From an uncultured Ilyobacter sp. (lineage in GTDB: Bacteria > Fusobacteriota > Fusobacteriia > Fusobacteriales > Fusobacteriaceae), in NCBI RefSeq assembly GCF_963668085.1, contig NZ_OY764059.1, positions 496,001-560,000 of the forward strand: a stretch of DNA of 64,000 nucleotides, in the 5' to 3' direction. Positions 35,669 through 44,391 of this stretch are shown here, one piece after another. Below the pieces are notes generated by a model. That model made no database searches and was not told the origin of the DNA. It saw nothing but the letters and a program-made list of their open reading frames with translations. Position 1 is the stretch's first letter. Each line of letters starts with the position of its first letter. The translations under genes and the position numbers were made by a program.

Positions 35669-37033
35669 ATGAAGGTTATAATTCTAGCGGGAGGATGTGG
35701 AACAAGGTTGTGGCCTCTTAGCAGAGATCACTATCCAAAACAGTTTATAAAAATAAAAAACCAAGAGCCATCGCTTTTTCAGGAGACCTTTAAAAGAAGT
35801 CTTCTGATATCAGAGGTTGACGATATCTATGTGGTCACAAATGAAAAATACAAATTTCTGGTGATGGGTGCTATAGAGGAACTGGGATATGAGTACAGCG
35901 AATCAAATATTTTTGTAGAGCCTGAGGCAAAGAATACCCTTCCTGCCATCTATGCTGGAGTACATGGGGCTTCTAGAGGTAACGACAACACATTTGTAGT
36001 GTTTCCTTCTGATCACAGGATATTGAGATCCGATGAATTTACAGATATTATCAAAGCTTCGGAAAATCTGGCAGAGGAACATATAATAACCTTTGGAATA
36101 AAGCCTGACGGACCAAATACAGGATACGGGTATATTTCTCCGGCAGAGGAAAAATTAAATGGGTATATTGTAGAAAAGTTTCATGAAAAACCGGATCATG
36201 AGACCGCCTTATCATATATTGAAAAAGGATATTTATGGAACAGTGGGATATTTATGTTTAATTCAGGATTTTTTACAAATGAAGTTAAAACCCATGCCAA
36301 GAATATTTATGAAGCATTTGATACTAGTTCAGACATCAAAGAGGCTTTTTCAAAGATTGAGACCAAGGTTTCTATGGATTATGGGATAATGGAAAAAAGC
36401 AGTAAGATAGCAGTGGTTCCAGTTGATATAGGATGGAATGATTTAGGGAGTTTTGACGCCTTTTATGATGTTTACAAGAGAGATGAGAATGATAACATTG
36501 TAGAGCCTGAAAACATTGTTATTGATTCGAAGAATAACTATATATATTCTGAAAGTGGAAAACTTGTTGCATCTATTGGAGTTGAAGACCTTATAATAGT
36601 TGATAACAGAGACGCTCTGCTGGTATGCAAAAAAGAGCAGTCGCAAAAAGTAAAACAGGTTGTGGAAACTTTAAATTACAGAAATGATCTAAGGTCTCAG
36701 TACCACGTAAAAGAATACAGGCCATGGGGACATTCTAAAGTTTTGGAGGAGGAAAAAAATTCATTTAAAATAAACAGAATAGTTGTAGGGGTTGGGAAAG
36801 AACTGAGTTACCAAGTCCATTACCATAGAAGTGAACACTGGGTAGTTGTGAAGGGAATGGCCAAAGTAATTATTGAAAACAAAGAAAAACTTGTTTCTGC
36901 AGGGGAGAGTATATTCATAAAGCCTGGGGAAAAGCATAAGCTGGAAAATCCTGGAAAAGTTCCCTTGGAAATTATAGAGGTGCAAATGGGAGAATATCTT
37001 GAAAATGACGATATCATTAGATTTGAAGACTGA
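35669..37033 (+). CDS. manC: Mannose-1-phosphate guanylyltransferase / mannose-6-phosphate isomerase
   Basis: A bifunctional type II enzyme of about 454 residues. The N-terminal nucleotidyltransferase has LAGGCGTRLWPLSRDHYPKQ, then FVEPEAKNTLPAIYAG and VEKFHEKPD, the GDP-mannose pyrophosphorylase signature. The C-terminal cupin isomerase domain (about residues 345-454) has YHRSEHWVVVKGMAKV and IFIKPGEKHKLENPG. It makes GDP-mannose for glycans. Three in-frame ATGs are close together (35639, 35663, 35669), and 35669 gives the standard MKVIILAGG start after an AAAGGGG site. It stands alone, 16 kb from the glycan locus. Confidence 0.94.
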   Translation: MKVIILAGGCGTRLWPLSRDHYPKQFIKIKNQEPSLFQETFKRSLLISEVDDIYVVTNEKYKFLVMGAIEELGYEYSESNIFVEPEAKNTLPAIYAGVHGASRGNDNTFVVFPSDHRILRSDEFTDIIKASENLAEEHIITFGIKPDGPNTGYGYISPAEEKLNGYIVEKFHEKPDHETALSYIEKGYLWNSGIFMFNSGFFTNEVKTHAKNIYEAFDTSSDIKEAFSKIETKVSMDYGIMEKSSKIAVVPVDIGWNDLGSFDAFYDVYKRDENDNIVEPENIVIDSKNNYIYSESGKLVASIGVEDLIIVDNRDALLVCKKEQSQKVKQVVETLNYRNDLRSQYHVKEYRPWGHSKVLEEEKNSFKINRIVVGVGKELSYQVHYHRSEHWVVVKGMAKVIIENKEKLVSAGESIFIKPGEKHKLENPGKVPLEIIEVQMGEYLENDDIIRFED

Positions 37034-37107
37034 ATATAGAAAATGATTTTCAATAAGAAACTAATCTAAATTGGTCTTTTATTTCCGATTAAAGTGTTGA
37101 ATTTATA

Positions 37108-37330
37108 GGGGTTCGTTACTTTTCTCTTGAAAGAAAAGCACCCCAAGGGCATTTCCTCCCTTCGGTCAGGGCATAACCAAAAGTTCAAGAATTTTCAAAT
37201 GTCTAAGAAGTAGATATTTCTTTTATCGCCTTTGTAAGCTACAGTCCTCTGTGGCAAAAGGTTTTTTATTTATTCGTGTTAATTTTTTTGTCTTTAATTT
37301 ATTTTCATTCGTGACAAAATCTTTTGACTC
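37108..37330. repeat. Repeat R2 copy followed by ATTCGTG repeat
   Basis: 37115-37245 is near-identical to the start of the 33568 copy (GTTACTTTTCTCTTGAAAGA, GGGCATTTCCTCCC) and then to the reverse complement of 28390-28487 (CAAGAATTTTCAAATGTCTA, TCTTTTATCGCCTTTG). An ATTCGTG block follows at 37270-37325. The gap 37034-37472 contains no recognised gene. Confidence 0.8.
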
Positions 37331-37472
37331 TAATATTTTCAATAAATTTAAAAATTTATGAGAAATTGTTTCAACTAGCAGCTTGAGTTAAATTATATGA
37401 AAAGATAAAAGGAAAGGGAAACTGTTGTCTAATATTATTCATAACACGATATACTTAAAGGGAGTGAGGGCT

Positions 37473-38780
37473 GTGAGGAAAATATATGTATTAGACACCA
37501 ATGTACTGATTCATGATCCAAAGGCAATATTTAATTTCGTGGACAACGAAGTAATAGTTCCTATATCCGTTATAGAGGAGATAGACAAACTGAAGAGAGA
37601 TCCCACAACAGGGGCACAGGCTAGGATAACATCAAGAGTTATTGATAAAATAAGAGAAAAAGGCTCTCTTTCTAAGGGAGTGGAGTTGGAAAATGATATA
37701 TTTTTTAAGGTGGAAATAGGATATGGAACCATCAAACTCCCAGAATTCATGCATAAAGAACTGGTAGACAATAAGATACTTGCAGTTACCCTGGGAATAA
37801 AGGAAGAAAACCCAGATAAAAAAGTAGTAATAGTGACAAAAGATATAAATATGAGGATAAAGGGAGACTCCTTAGGTTTAGAGGTAGAGGATTATGAGAC
37901 AGATAAGGTCAATTATTCTGAACTCTATGAGGGAAGTTATGAGGTGGATGTATCTGAAGAGGTATTTAAAACCTTTGAAAAAACAGGAAGAATCAAAATA
38001 GAGGATGTAGCTTCAAAAGAAAATGAACCAAACTGTTTTTTTAAAATGAAAAACTCTGGAAAAGCTGTTTCTGGAAGGTACTCTAAAACAAAAAAACGAA
38101 TTGAAAGAATGGCTTTTGCTGATGTCAGTGCTTGGGGAGTGAGAGCTAGAAATGATGAGCAGGAGTATGCTATGGATCTTCTCATGGATGAAAATATACG
38201 GGTGATAACTTTAGTTGGAAGAGCTGGCACAGGGAAGACCCTTCTTGCAGTGGCAACAGGTCTTGAACAGGTAGTGGAAAGAAAAAAATACAAAAAACTA
38301 TTTATAGCTCGTCCTATTATACCTATGGGTAAGGATATTGGTTATCTTCCAGGAAGCGAGAAAGAAAAACTAAAACCGTGGATGCAGCCTATATATGATA
38401 ATATTGATTTCCTTTCTGAAAATAAGGAGGATAAGGCTGGAGAAAAAGTAGTTATGGGTCTAGAATCTTTGGGATTACTAAAAATCGAAGCTCTCACTTA
38501 TATAAGGGGAAGATCTATACCAGCAGGTTTCATAATAATAGATGAGGCCCAGAACCTTACCCCACTTGAGATAAAAACTATAGTTACAAGGGCAGGGGAA
38601 GATACCAAGATAGTCTTTACAGGAGACCCTGACCAGATAGACAGCCCTTATTTAGATGCAAACACAAATGGTCTGACTTATCTAGCAGAAAAATTTAGAA
38701 TGGTAGATATATCAGGACATATAACCCTTAAAAAGGGTGAAAGATCAAAACTGGCAGAACTTGCTGCAAAACTTTTATAA
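37473..38780 (+). CDS. PIN domain-PhoH ATPase
   Basis: A PIN-PhoH (PhoH2/YlaK-type) protein, about 435 residues. The N-terminal PIN RNase domain begins KIYVLDTNVLIHDPKAIF with acidic residues in VIEEIDKL and IVTKDINMRIKGD. The C-terminal PhoH P-loop ATPase has Walker A LVGRAGTGKTLLAVATGLE, IARPIIPMGKDIGYLPG and Walker B FIIIDEAQNLTPLEIKT. Such fusions unwind and cleave RNA. GTG 37473, eight bases after AGGGAG, is preferred over the TTG at 37425. A single gene with its own terminator; substrate unknown. Confidence 0.92.
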   Translation: MRKIYVLDTNVLIHDPKAIFNFVDNEVIVPISVIEEIDKLKRDPTTGAQARITSRVIDKIREKGSLSKGVELENDIFFKVEIGYGTIKLPEFMHKELVDNKILAVTLGIKEENPDKKVVIVTKDINMRIKGDSLGLEVEDYETDKVNYSELYEGSYEVDVSEEVFKTFEKTGRIKIEDVASKENEPNCFFKMKNSGKAVSGRYSKTKKRIERMAFADVSAWGVRARNDEQEYAMDLLMDENIRVITLVGRAGTGKTLLAVATGLEQVVERKKYKKLFIARPIIPMGKDIGYLPGSEKEKLKPWMQPIYDNIDFLSENKEDKAGEKVVMGLESLGLLKIEALTYIRGRSIPAGFIIIDEAQNLTPLEIKTIVTRAGEDTKIVFTGDPDQIDSPYLDANTNGLTYLAEKFRMVDISGHITLKKGERSKLAELAAKLL

Positions 38781-38800
38781 AAATAAAGTTAAATTTTCAT

Positions 38801-38840
38801 TAAAAAAAAAAGTCCAGTGGTATTTTTGGACTTTTTTTTT
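38801..38840 (+). terminator. Terminator of the PhoH gene
   Basis: AAGTCCA (38810-38816) pairs with TGGACTT (38827-38833), flanked by an A-run and a run of nine T. Confidence 0.88.
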
Positions 38841-38855
38841 ATTAAAATTTTATTA

Positions 38856-38884
38856 TTGACAGATAGGCAAACATAATGTAATAT
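38856..38884 (+). promoter_or_regulatory. Strong promoter of the liv operon
   Basis: TTGACA (38856-38861), a 17-base spacer and TAATAT (38879-38884) form a near-consensus sigma-70 promoter. The predicted start is near 38891, leaving a 190-base untranslated leader before livK. Confidence 0.85.
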
Positions 38885-38890
38885 ATACTT

Positions 38891-39048
38891 TATAAATAGA
38901 AGCTTAAAAAAAAATATAAAGAGTGAATGGTCTTTCTTTGAAATGAAATAAAGTATCCCTTTATTTTAGCAGCGGAGAACCTATAAGCCAGATTACTTTC
39001 ATTATTATGCACAATAATATGGGGGGAGTCTGCTTTTTTTTATAAAAT
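38891..39048 (+). promoter_or_regulatory. Structured leader with terminator-like end, liv operon
   Basis: The transcript contains hairpin AAATAAAG/CTTTATTT (near 38945-38965). A larger element follows, bounded by AGCAG (38968-38972) and CTGCT (39030-39034), enclosing ATTATT/AATAAT, with eight T immediately after. This is the arrangement of an attenuator, or of a short RNA ending before livK. A four-codon ATG-GTC-TTT-CTT-TGA lies at 38927-38941, but without a clear ribosome site. I could not match it to a known riboswitch class. Its regulatory role is inferred from position and the U-run. Confidence 0.5.
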
Positions 39049-39080
39049 TTTAAAAACTATACCTGAGGAGAGTGAGATGT

Positions 39081-40226
39081 ATGAAAAAAATTGTTAAGAT
39101 TCTTGGTGTTTTGGGAATGATTATGGCTCTGGCTGCATGTGGTGGTAAAAAAGAGGTGGAGGAAGCTTCGGTAATAAAAATCGGGTCGATTTTACCACTG
39201 ACGGGAGATATTGCAACCTTCGGAGAGTCTTCTAAAAACGGACTTTTGATTCTACAAGACGAGGTAAATGAAGCTGGGGGAATCAACGGTAAGAAAATCG
39301 AGTTTTTATTTGAAGATGACGAAAATAAACCTGCTAGTTCAGCAAGTGTTGCTCAAAAACTTATAAACAATGACAAAGTGGTAGCTATAATAGGTTCTAT
39401 CGCTAGTAAATGTAGTATTGCAGTTGGGCCTATCGCCACACAAAGTAAAATCCCAATGATAACACCTACTTCTACAAACCCTAAGGTAACTACACAGGGT
39501 GGAGAATATGTATTTAGAGCTTGTTTTATAGATCCTTTCCAAGGAAAGATTCTTGCAAAGTTTTCTGCAGAAGATCTAAAAGCTAAGAAAGCTGCTGTAC
39601 TTTATGACGTTGCAAACGATTACAGTAAAGGTCTTGCAGAATTTTTCCAAAAAGGATTTGAAGAAGCTGGTGGAGAAGTCGTAGCAGTAGAAACTTATAA
39701 TACTGGGGACTCAGACTTTAATGCACAACTTACAAAAATAAATGCTCTAAAGCCAGAGGTATTATTACTTCCTGACTATTATAACACTGTGGGACTTATA
39801 GCAAAACAAGCTAGATCTACTGGAATAGATGCAATATTCCTAGGTGGAGACGGATGGGATTCTCCAGATCTATTCACTGTTGGTGGAGACGCAGTAGACG
39901 GTGGATACTTTACAAATCACTACTCTCCAGAAGACACTTCTCCTGAAGTTGTAGCATTTAAAGAAGCTTATGAAGAAAGATTTGACTCTGTACCAAGTGC
40001 TTTCTCGGCTCTATCTTATGACGCCGGTAAAATACTTGTAGCTGCAATAGAAAAAGCAGGATCTACAGATGGAGAAAAAATAAAAGAGGCTCTAAAAGCT
40101 ACAGATATAACTGCTGTATCAGGTAAAGTAAAATATGATGAAGACAGAAACCCTATTAAGGGAGCAGTAATACTAAAAACTGAAGCCGGTCAACAGAAGT
40201 TCTTCAAGAAGATTAACATTGACTAA
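39081..40226 (+). CDS. livK: Branched-chain amino acid ABC transporter substrate-binding lipoprotein
   Basis: About 381 residues. The signal peptide ends in the lipobox MALAACGG, so it is a lipoprotein. The mature part is a periplasmic-binding type I (LivJ/LivK) protein: IKIGSILPLTGDIATFGES, FEDDENKPASSASVAQKLI and VIAIIGSIASK-like repeats, with the second lobe carrying FLGGDGWDSPDLF. It captures Leu/Ile/Val, or related amino acids, for LivHMGF. ATG 39081 lies eight bases after GAGGAGAG and is preferred to the GTG at 39072. It is the first gene of a complete transporter operon. Confidence 0.93.
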   Translation: MKKIVKILGVLGMIMALAACGGKKEVEEASVIKIGSILPLTGDIATFGESSKNGLLILQDEVNEAGGINGKKIEFLFEDDENKPASSASVAQKLINNDKVVAIIGSIASKCSIAVGPIATQSKIPMITPTSTNPKVTTQGGEYVFRACFIDPFQGKILAKFSAEDLKAKKAAVLYDVANDYSKGLAEFFQKGFEEAGGEVVAVETYNTGDSDFNAQLTKINALKPEVLLLPDYYNTVGLIAKQARSTGIDAIFLGGDGWDSPDLFTVGGDAVDGGYFTNHYSPEDTSPEVVAFKEAYEERFDSVPSAFSALSYDAGKILVAAIEKAGSTDGEKIKEALKATDITAVSGKVKYDEDRNPIKGAVILKTEAGQQKFFKKINID

Positions 40227-40259
40227 TATTTAAATTTATTACACAAGAATAAAAAAAGG

Positions 40260-40294
40260 CGACCTTTCTGGTTTTGAGACTTTGAAAGGTCGCT
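40260..40294 (+). promoter_or_regulatory. Intercistronic hairpin between livK and livH
   Basis: GCGACCTTTC pairs perfectly with GAAAGGTCGC, but no T-run follows, so read-through is expected. Such stems between a binding-protein gene and its permease genes often stabilise the upstream mRNA, giving more binding protein than permease. The rest of 40295-40481 is AT-rich without other features. Confidence 0.65.
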
Positions 40295-40481
40295 CAAATA
40301 ATTACTTTCGCACAGATCAGAACAATAAATTAAAGGTGAGGTATATTTACTAGGTTTGTGTAATTTTATATATGAAAATTAAAATACGATTAAAAATTAT
40401 AGAGATAAAAATAAAATTATAGTGAAATTACATAATTCAAGTAAAAATAAGATTAAAATAATTTAAGAATGAGGTGAAATT

Positions 40482-41357
40482 ATGGAAATGATACAACAGC
40501 TTCTAAATGGTTTGGCTTTAGGTAGTGTCTATGCCTTGATAGCCATAGGGTACACGATGGTTTACGGGATAATAAAACTGATAAATTTTGCTCACGGGGA
40601 TATATATATGGCTGGAGCTTATTTTGGTTATGTGGCTGTATCAAGGCTTAATCTAGGATTTATACCGGCTCTGATACTGGCGATGGCTCTAAGTGCTCTA
40701 CTTGGAATTATAATAGAAAAGGTGGCTTATAAACGCCTCAGAAATTCTCCTAGAATAACACTTCTTATAACGGCAATAGGAATGTCTTTGCTTCTTGAAA
40801 ATGGTTTCAGGCTGATATTTGGCCCAAATCCAAAGCCATTTCCAGAACTTCTGAAAACAAAGATCTTTCATTTGGGGTCTCTTCGTATAAACAATATACA
40901 ACTTATAATATTTGCAGTATCTATAATACTAGTTATCATCCTAGAATACATCGTGTTCAAGACAAAAACTGGTAAGGCCATGAGAGCTTCTTCTTATGAT
41001 ATAGAGGCTGCAAAGCTTATGGGGATAAATGTAGACAAAATAATATCACTAACTTTTGCAATAGGATCGGCTCTTGCAGGTGCAGGAGGGATACTGGTTG
41101 GAATAGCCTATCCAAGAATAGAACCTTACATGGGTATAATGCCAGGACTAAAAGCTTTCGTAGCAGCGGTTCTAGGTGGTATAGGGGTATTGCCAGGGGC
41201 GATGCTCGGAGGTCTTGTAATGGGTGTTGCTGAGACATTTACAAAGGCATTTATTTCTACGAAGCTTTCTGACGCTATTATTTTCAGTATATTGATAGTG
41301 GTACTTATTGTAAAACCAGACGGGCTTTTAGGAAAGCAAATCAAAGAGAAGGTGTAG
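40482..41357 (+). CDS. livH: Branched-chain amino acid ABC permease LivH
   Basis: A 291-residue inner-membrane permease with about 8 helices. It begins MIQQLLNGLALGSVYALIAI, GYTMVYGIIKLINFAHGDIY, the LivH signature. The cytoplasmic coupling loop AMRASSYDIEAAKLMGINVD (EAA-type) contacts LivG/LivF. GLKAFVAAVLGGIGVLPGAM lies near the end. ATG 40482 follows GAGGTG. livM starts 7 bases after its stop. Confidence 0.95.
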   Translation: MEMIQQLLNGLALGSVYALIAIGYTMVYGIIKLINFAHGDIYMAGAYFGYVAVSRLNLGFIPALILAMALSALLGIIIEKVAYKRLRNSPRITLLITAIGMSLLLENGFRLIFGPNPKPFPELLKTKIFHLGSLRINNIQLIIFAVSIILVIILEYIVFKTKTGKAMRASSYDIEAAKLMGINVDKIISLTFAIGSALAGAGGILVGIAYPRIEPYMGIMPGLKAFVAAVLGGIGVLPGAMLGGLVMGVAETFTKAFISTKLSDAIIFSILIVVLIVKPDGLLGKQIKEKV

Positions 41358-41364
41358 GTGGACT

Positions 41365-42354
41365 ATGAAAAAATTAAAGAATTTAAAATTCATTTTGGGT
41401 ATAGTGGCTATTGCAATTTACAGTGTTTTCTTCTTACTTATTCAAACAGGAGTTTTAAACCCATATTATGGCCAAATACTCATTGTTTTGGGGATAAATA
41501 TAATATTGGCAGTAAGCTTGAATCTGGTAATAGGATTTACGGGGCAGCTGGCTCTAGGACACGCAGGTTTTATGTCTATAGGGGGGTATACGGCGGCGAT
41601 AATGAGCTTAAACTATAATCTTCCATTTTTTGTCTCTCTTGTTATAGGAGGCTTGGTTTCTGCAGTGATAGGCTTCTTAATAGGGATGCCTATACTTAGA
41701 CTAAAAGGGGACTACCTTGCTATCACAACTCTGGGTTTTGGTGAGATAATAAGAGTAGCAGTGGTAAATATGGACTTTTTAGGAGGGCCTAGAGGTCTTG
41801 CTGGTATTCCAAAGAAGACAAATTTTACGTGGGTTTATTTTATAACTCTCTTTACTGTGATAATTATTTATAACATAATAAGGTCTCCCTATGGAAGAGC
41901 AATGCTTTCCATAAGAGAAGATGAGATAGCATCTGAATCTATGGGTATAAACACAACGAAATTTAAGATGATGGCCTTTGTAATAGCATCTTTTTTTGCC
42001 GGAATAGCGGGAGGGTTATATGCCCATCAGTTTATGTTCTTAGATCCCAAATCTTTTGATTTCCTAAAATCCTTTGAAATATTGACATTTGTTGTTTTCG
42101 GTGGAATGGGAAGTCTTTCTGGAAGTTTGATGGCGACAACAGTTCTCACGTACCTTCCTGAAGTTTTGAGAACATTTGCTGAATATAGAATGATAATTTA
42201 CGCAGCATCTCTTGTAATGTTAATGCTCTTTAGACCACAAGGTATAATGGGAAATAAAGAGTTAAACCTAAAATCTGTAAAAGAATTTATTTTATGCAAG
42301 TTATTTGGTAAATGCAAAAAAGGAGGTGCTTATAATGCCACTACTGAAGGCTAA
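41365..42354 (+). CDS. livM: Branched-chain amino acid ABC permease LivM
   Basis: A 329-residue permease that pairs with LivH. It has about 9 helices, LNLVIGFTGQLALGHAGFMS near the N-terminus, the coupling loop MLSIREDEIASESMGINTTK and FVVFGGMGSLSGSLMATTVL. ATG 41365 sits after AGGTGG. Its last 20 bases overlap livG, so the ribosome site AGGAGG of livG lies inside livM, implying translational coupling. Confidence 0.95.
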   Translation: MKKLKNLKFILGIVAIAIYSVFFLLIQTGVLNPYYGQILIVLGINIILAVSLNLVIGFTGQLALGHAGFMSIGGYTAAIMSLNYNLPFFVSLVIGGLVSAVIGFLIGMPILRLKGDYLAITTLGFGEIIRVAVVNMDFLGGPRGLAGIPKKTNFTWVYFITLFTVIIIYNIIRSPYGRAMLSIREDEIASESMGINTTKFKMMAFVIASFFAGIAGGLYAHQFMFLDPKSFDFLKSFEILTFVVFGGMGSLSGSLMATTVLTYLPEVLRTFAEYRMIIYAASLVMLMLFRPQGIMGNKELNLKSVKEFILCKLFGKCKKGGAYNATTEG

Positions 42355-43099
42355 TAATCTGACGATGCAGTTTGGGGGTATAACTGCTGTTTCAGATTTT
42401 TCTATAGAAGTCGGAGAAAATGAGCTCATGGGTCTCATCGGACCTAATGGTGCGGGGAAGACTACGGTTTTCAATATGTTAACGGGAGTTTATAAACCTA
42501 CCAAGGGCGATATCAACTTTGCAGGTGAAGACATTACCGGGCTTAAACCTTATGATATAACTAGAAAAAAGGCAGCGAGGACCTTTCAAAATGTAAGACT
42601 CTTTAAGGACCTCTCAGTTATAGACAATGTAAAAATTTCTCTGACATATCAGATAAAGCTGGGTCTTTTTGAAAGCATATTCAGGACTCCTAAATATTAT
42701 AAGGTAGAAAAAGAGATTCATGAAAAAGCCATGAAGATCCTTGAAATATTTAAGCTTGATGGTAAATCAGAAGAATTTGCTAAAAACCTTCCATACGGGG
42801 AACAGCGTAGGCTAGAGATAGCAAGGGCACTGGCAGCCTCGCCAAAGCTTTTATTACTAGATGAGCCAGCTGCAGGAATGAATCCACAAGAAACTCAGGA
42901 ACTCATGGAACTAATAACTTGGATAAAAGAAGAGTTTAAAATAGCCATTCTACTTATAGAGCACGATATGAAACTCGTAATGGGAATATGTGAAAAAATA
43001 CTTGTATTAGACTATGGTAAGATTCTCACAGTTGGAACTCCTGACGAGGTAAAAAACAACCCAGAGGTAATAAAGGCATATCTGGGAGAGGAGGGTTAA
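42335..43099 (+). CDS. livG: Branched-chain amino acid ABC ATPase LivG
   Basis: A 254-residue ABC ATPase. Walker A GLIGPNGAGKTTVFNMLTG (about 35-53), Q-loop RTFQNVRLF, signature LPYGEQRRLEIARAL and Walker B LLLLDEPAAGMNP are all present, as are the H-loop LIEHDMKLVM and the extra LivG helix that precedes the signature. ATG 42335 with AAAGGAGG upstream is preferred to the TTG at 42305. It overlaps livM by 20 bases and is followed directly by livF. Confidence 0.96.
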   Translation: MPLLKANNLTMQFGGITAVSDFSIEVGENELMGLIGPNGAGKTTVFNMLTGVYKPTKGDINFAGEDITGLKPYDITRKKAARTFQNVRLFKDLSVIDNVKISLTYQIKLGLFESIFRTPKYYKVEKEIHEKAMKILEIFKLDGKSEEFAKNLPYGEQRRLEIARALAASPKLLLLDEPAAGMNPQETQELMELITWIKEEFKIAILLIEHDMKLVMGICEKILVLDYGKILTVGTPDEVKNNPEVIKAYLGEEG

Positions 43100-43100
43100 A

Positions 43101-43802
43101 ATGCTAGAGATAAAAAACTTGAACCTTCACTATGGGGTGATACATGCCCTTAGAGATATAAATGTAAAAGTTAATCAAGGGGAGATTGTAACTCTGATAG
43201 GGGCCAATGGTGCAGGTAAAAGCTCTACTCTAAGGGCTCTATCTGGTCTTGAAAGAGCCAGTTCTGGAGAGATATTATTTGAGGGGAAGGATATCTCAAA
43301 GAATCCAGCAAATGAAATTGTTGCCATGGGAATGTCTCATGTACCAGAGGGAAGAAGGGTTTTTGCTAACTTGACTGTCTATGAAAATCTTGAATTGGGA
43401 GCCTATCTCAGAAAAGATAAAGATGTAAAAAAGGATATTCAACTGATATTGGATAAATTTCCAAGGCTCAGAGAGAGACTCTATCAGCGAGCCGGGACAT
43501 TAAGTGGTGGAGAACAGCAGATGCTCGCCATGGGAAGGGCTCTCATGATAAAGCCAAAGCTTCTTTTGTTAGACGAACCATCAATGGGACTTGCCCCTAT
43601 AATCGTAAAAAACATATTTGATATAATACTAGAGATAAATAAAAACGGGACAACAGTCCTTCTTGTGGAACAAAATGCCCATGCAGCTCTTAAAATAGCG
43701 CATAAGGCTTATGTACTAGAAACCGGCTCTATAGTCTATGAGGGAGAGGCAAAGGCCCTCCTTGAAGATGATACAATAAGAAGTGCATATCTCGGAGAAT
43801 AA
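43101..43802 (+). CDS. livF: Branched-chain amino acid ABC ATPase LivF
   Basis: A 233-residue ABC ATPase, the second nucleotide-binding subunit. Walker A is LIGANGAGKSSTLRALSG, the Q-loop region MSHVPEGRRVFANLTVYENL is typical of LivF, and signature LSGGEQQMLAMGRAL, Walker B LLLLDEPSMGLAP and H-loop LLVEQNAHAAL follow. It forms a heterodimer with LivG under the LivHM channel. One base separates it from livG, and it is the last gene of the operon. Confidence 0.96.
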   Translation: MLEIKNLNLHYGVIHALRDINVKVNQGEIVTLIGANGAGKSSTLRALSGLERASSGEILFEGKDISKNPANEIVAMGMSHVPEGRRVFANLTVYENLELGAYLRKDKDVKKDIQLILDKFPRLRERLYQRAGTLSGGEQQMLAMGRALMIKPKLLLLDEPSMGLAPIIVKNIFDIILEINKNGTTVLLVEQNAHAALKIAHKAYVLETGSIVYEGEAKALLEDDTIRSAYLGE

Positions 43803-43865
43803 AAAGAGTAGATCAATGTTTATAGATGGTAAAATAGAGTTTATTTTTATTAATGAGTAAATAGA

Positions 43866-43936
43866 TGAGTCCTATAAAGAATAGGAGGGATGTTTAGATA
43901 TTTCTCTAGATTCTCACTATAGGGCTCTTTTATATT
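43866..43936 (+). terminator. Probable terminator after livF
   Basis: GAGTCCTATA (43866-43875) can pair with TATAGGGCTC (43919-43928) around a longer arm, followed by TTTTATATTTT. The long insert makes it a weaker prediction. Confidence 0.5.
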
Positions 43937-44051
43937 TTGATTATGTCCTATAAGTGGCGGCAGAATATCTATTTCCTAAAAAAAAGCTTTAATTTTAAAG
44001 GGGTATGTATTATAATGTACAAGAAAACTAGTAGTAATTCAGGAGGAAAAA

Positions 44052-44276
44052 ATGGTAGGATTTCTAACAGCTTTGCTCTTTATCTTTGCTCTAGCCCTTA
44101 TTATTTTGGTGCTGATACAGCCTGACAGAAGTCGTGGTATGTCAGGAAATATGGGTATGGGAGCATCAAATACTGTATTTGGTGTATCTCAAGACGGAGG
44201 ACCACTTGCAAAGATGACAGAGGTTGTTGCAGCTTTGTTTATTGTAACGGCACTTTTATTATACCTTTTAAAATAA
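44052..44276 (+). CDS. secG: Preprotein translocase subunit SecG
   Basis: SecG, 74 residues, with two membrane helices: GFLTALLFIFALALIILVLI near the start, and MTEVVAALFIVTALLLYLLK at the C-terminus. Between them is the conserved Gly-rich loop (RSRGMSGNMGMGASNTVFGV). It assists SecYEG-driven protein export. ATG 44052 follows AGGAGG. A TATAAT at about 44011 may be its promoter -10. It is a single gene ending at a strong terminator. Confidence 0.95.
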   Translation: MVGFLTALLFIFALALIILVLIQPDRSRGMSGNMGMGASNTVFGVSQDGGPLAKMTEVVAALFIVTALLLYLLK

Positions 44277-44281
44277 GGTAG

Positions 44282-44316
44282 AAGGCGTGTTGGTAGCTCA
44301 ACATGCCTTTTTATTT
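44282..44316 (+). terminator. Terminator of secG
   Basis: AAGGCGTGTTG pairs with CAACATGCCTT around GTAGCT, then a T-run. It begins 6 bases after the secG stop. Confidence 0.93.
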
Positions 44317-44348
44317 GCCACTTTTTCCCTGGTTCAAGGATTTATCAG

Positions 44349-44377
44349 TTAACTTATACAATTAATTTTGATATAAT
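44349..44377 (+). promoter_or_regulatory. Promoter of rarA-hisS-aspS
   Basis: TTAACT (44349-44354), 17-base spacer, TATAAT (44372-44377). The predicted start point is only a few bases before the rarA ATG at 44392, so the leader would be very short. Confidence 0.65.
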
Positions 44378-44391
44378 AGGGGAAATTTGTT

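Noticed and set aside
38975..39005. Cobalamin riboswitch, because of AAGCCAGATTAC near the end of the liv leader
   Set aside because: The other conserved B12-box segments upstream are absent and the leader is too short.
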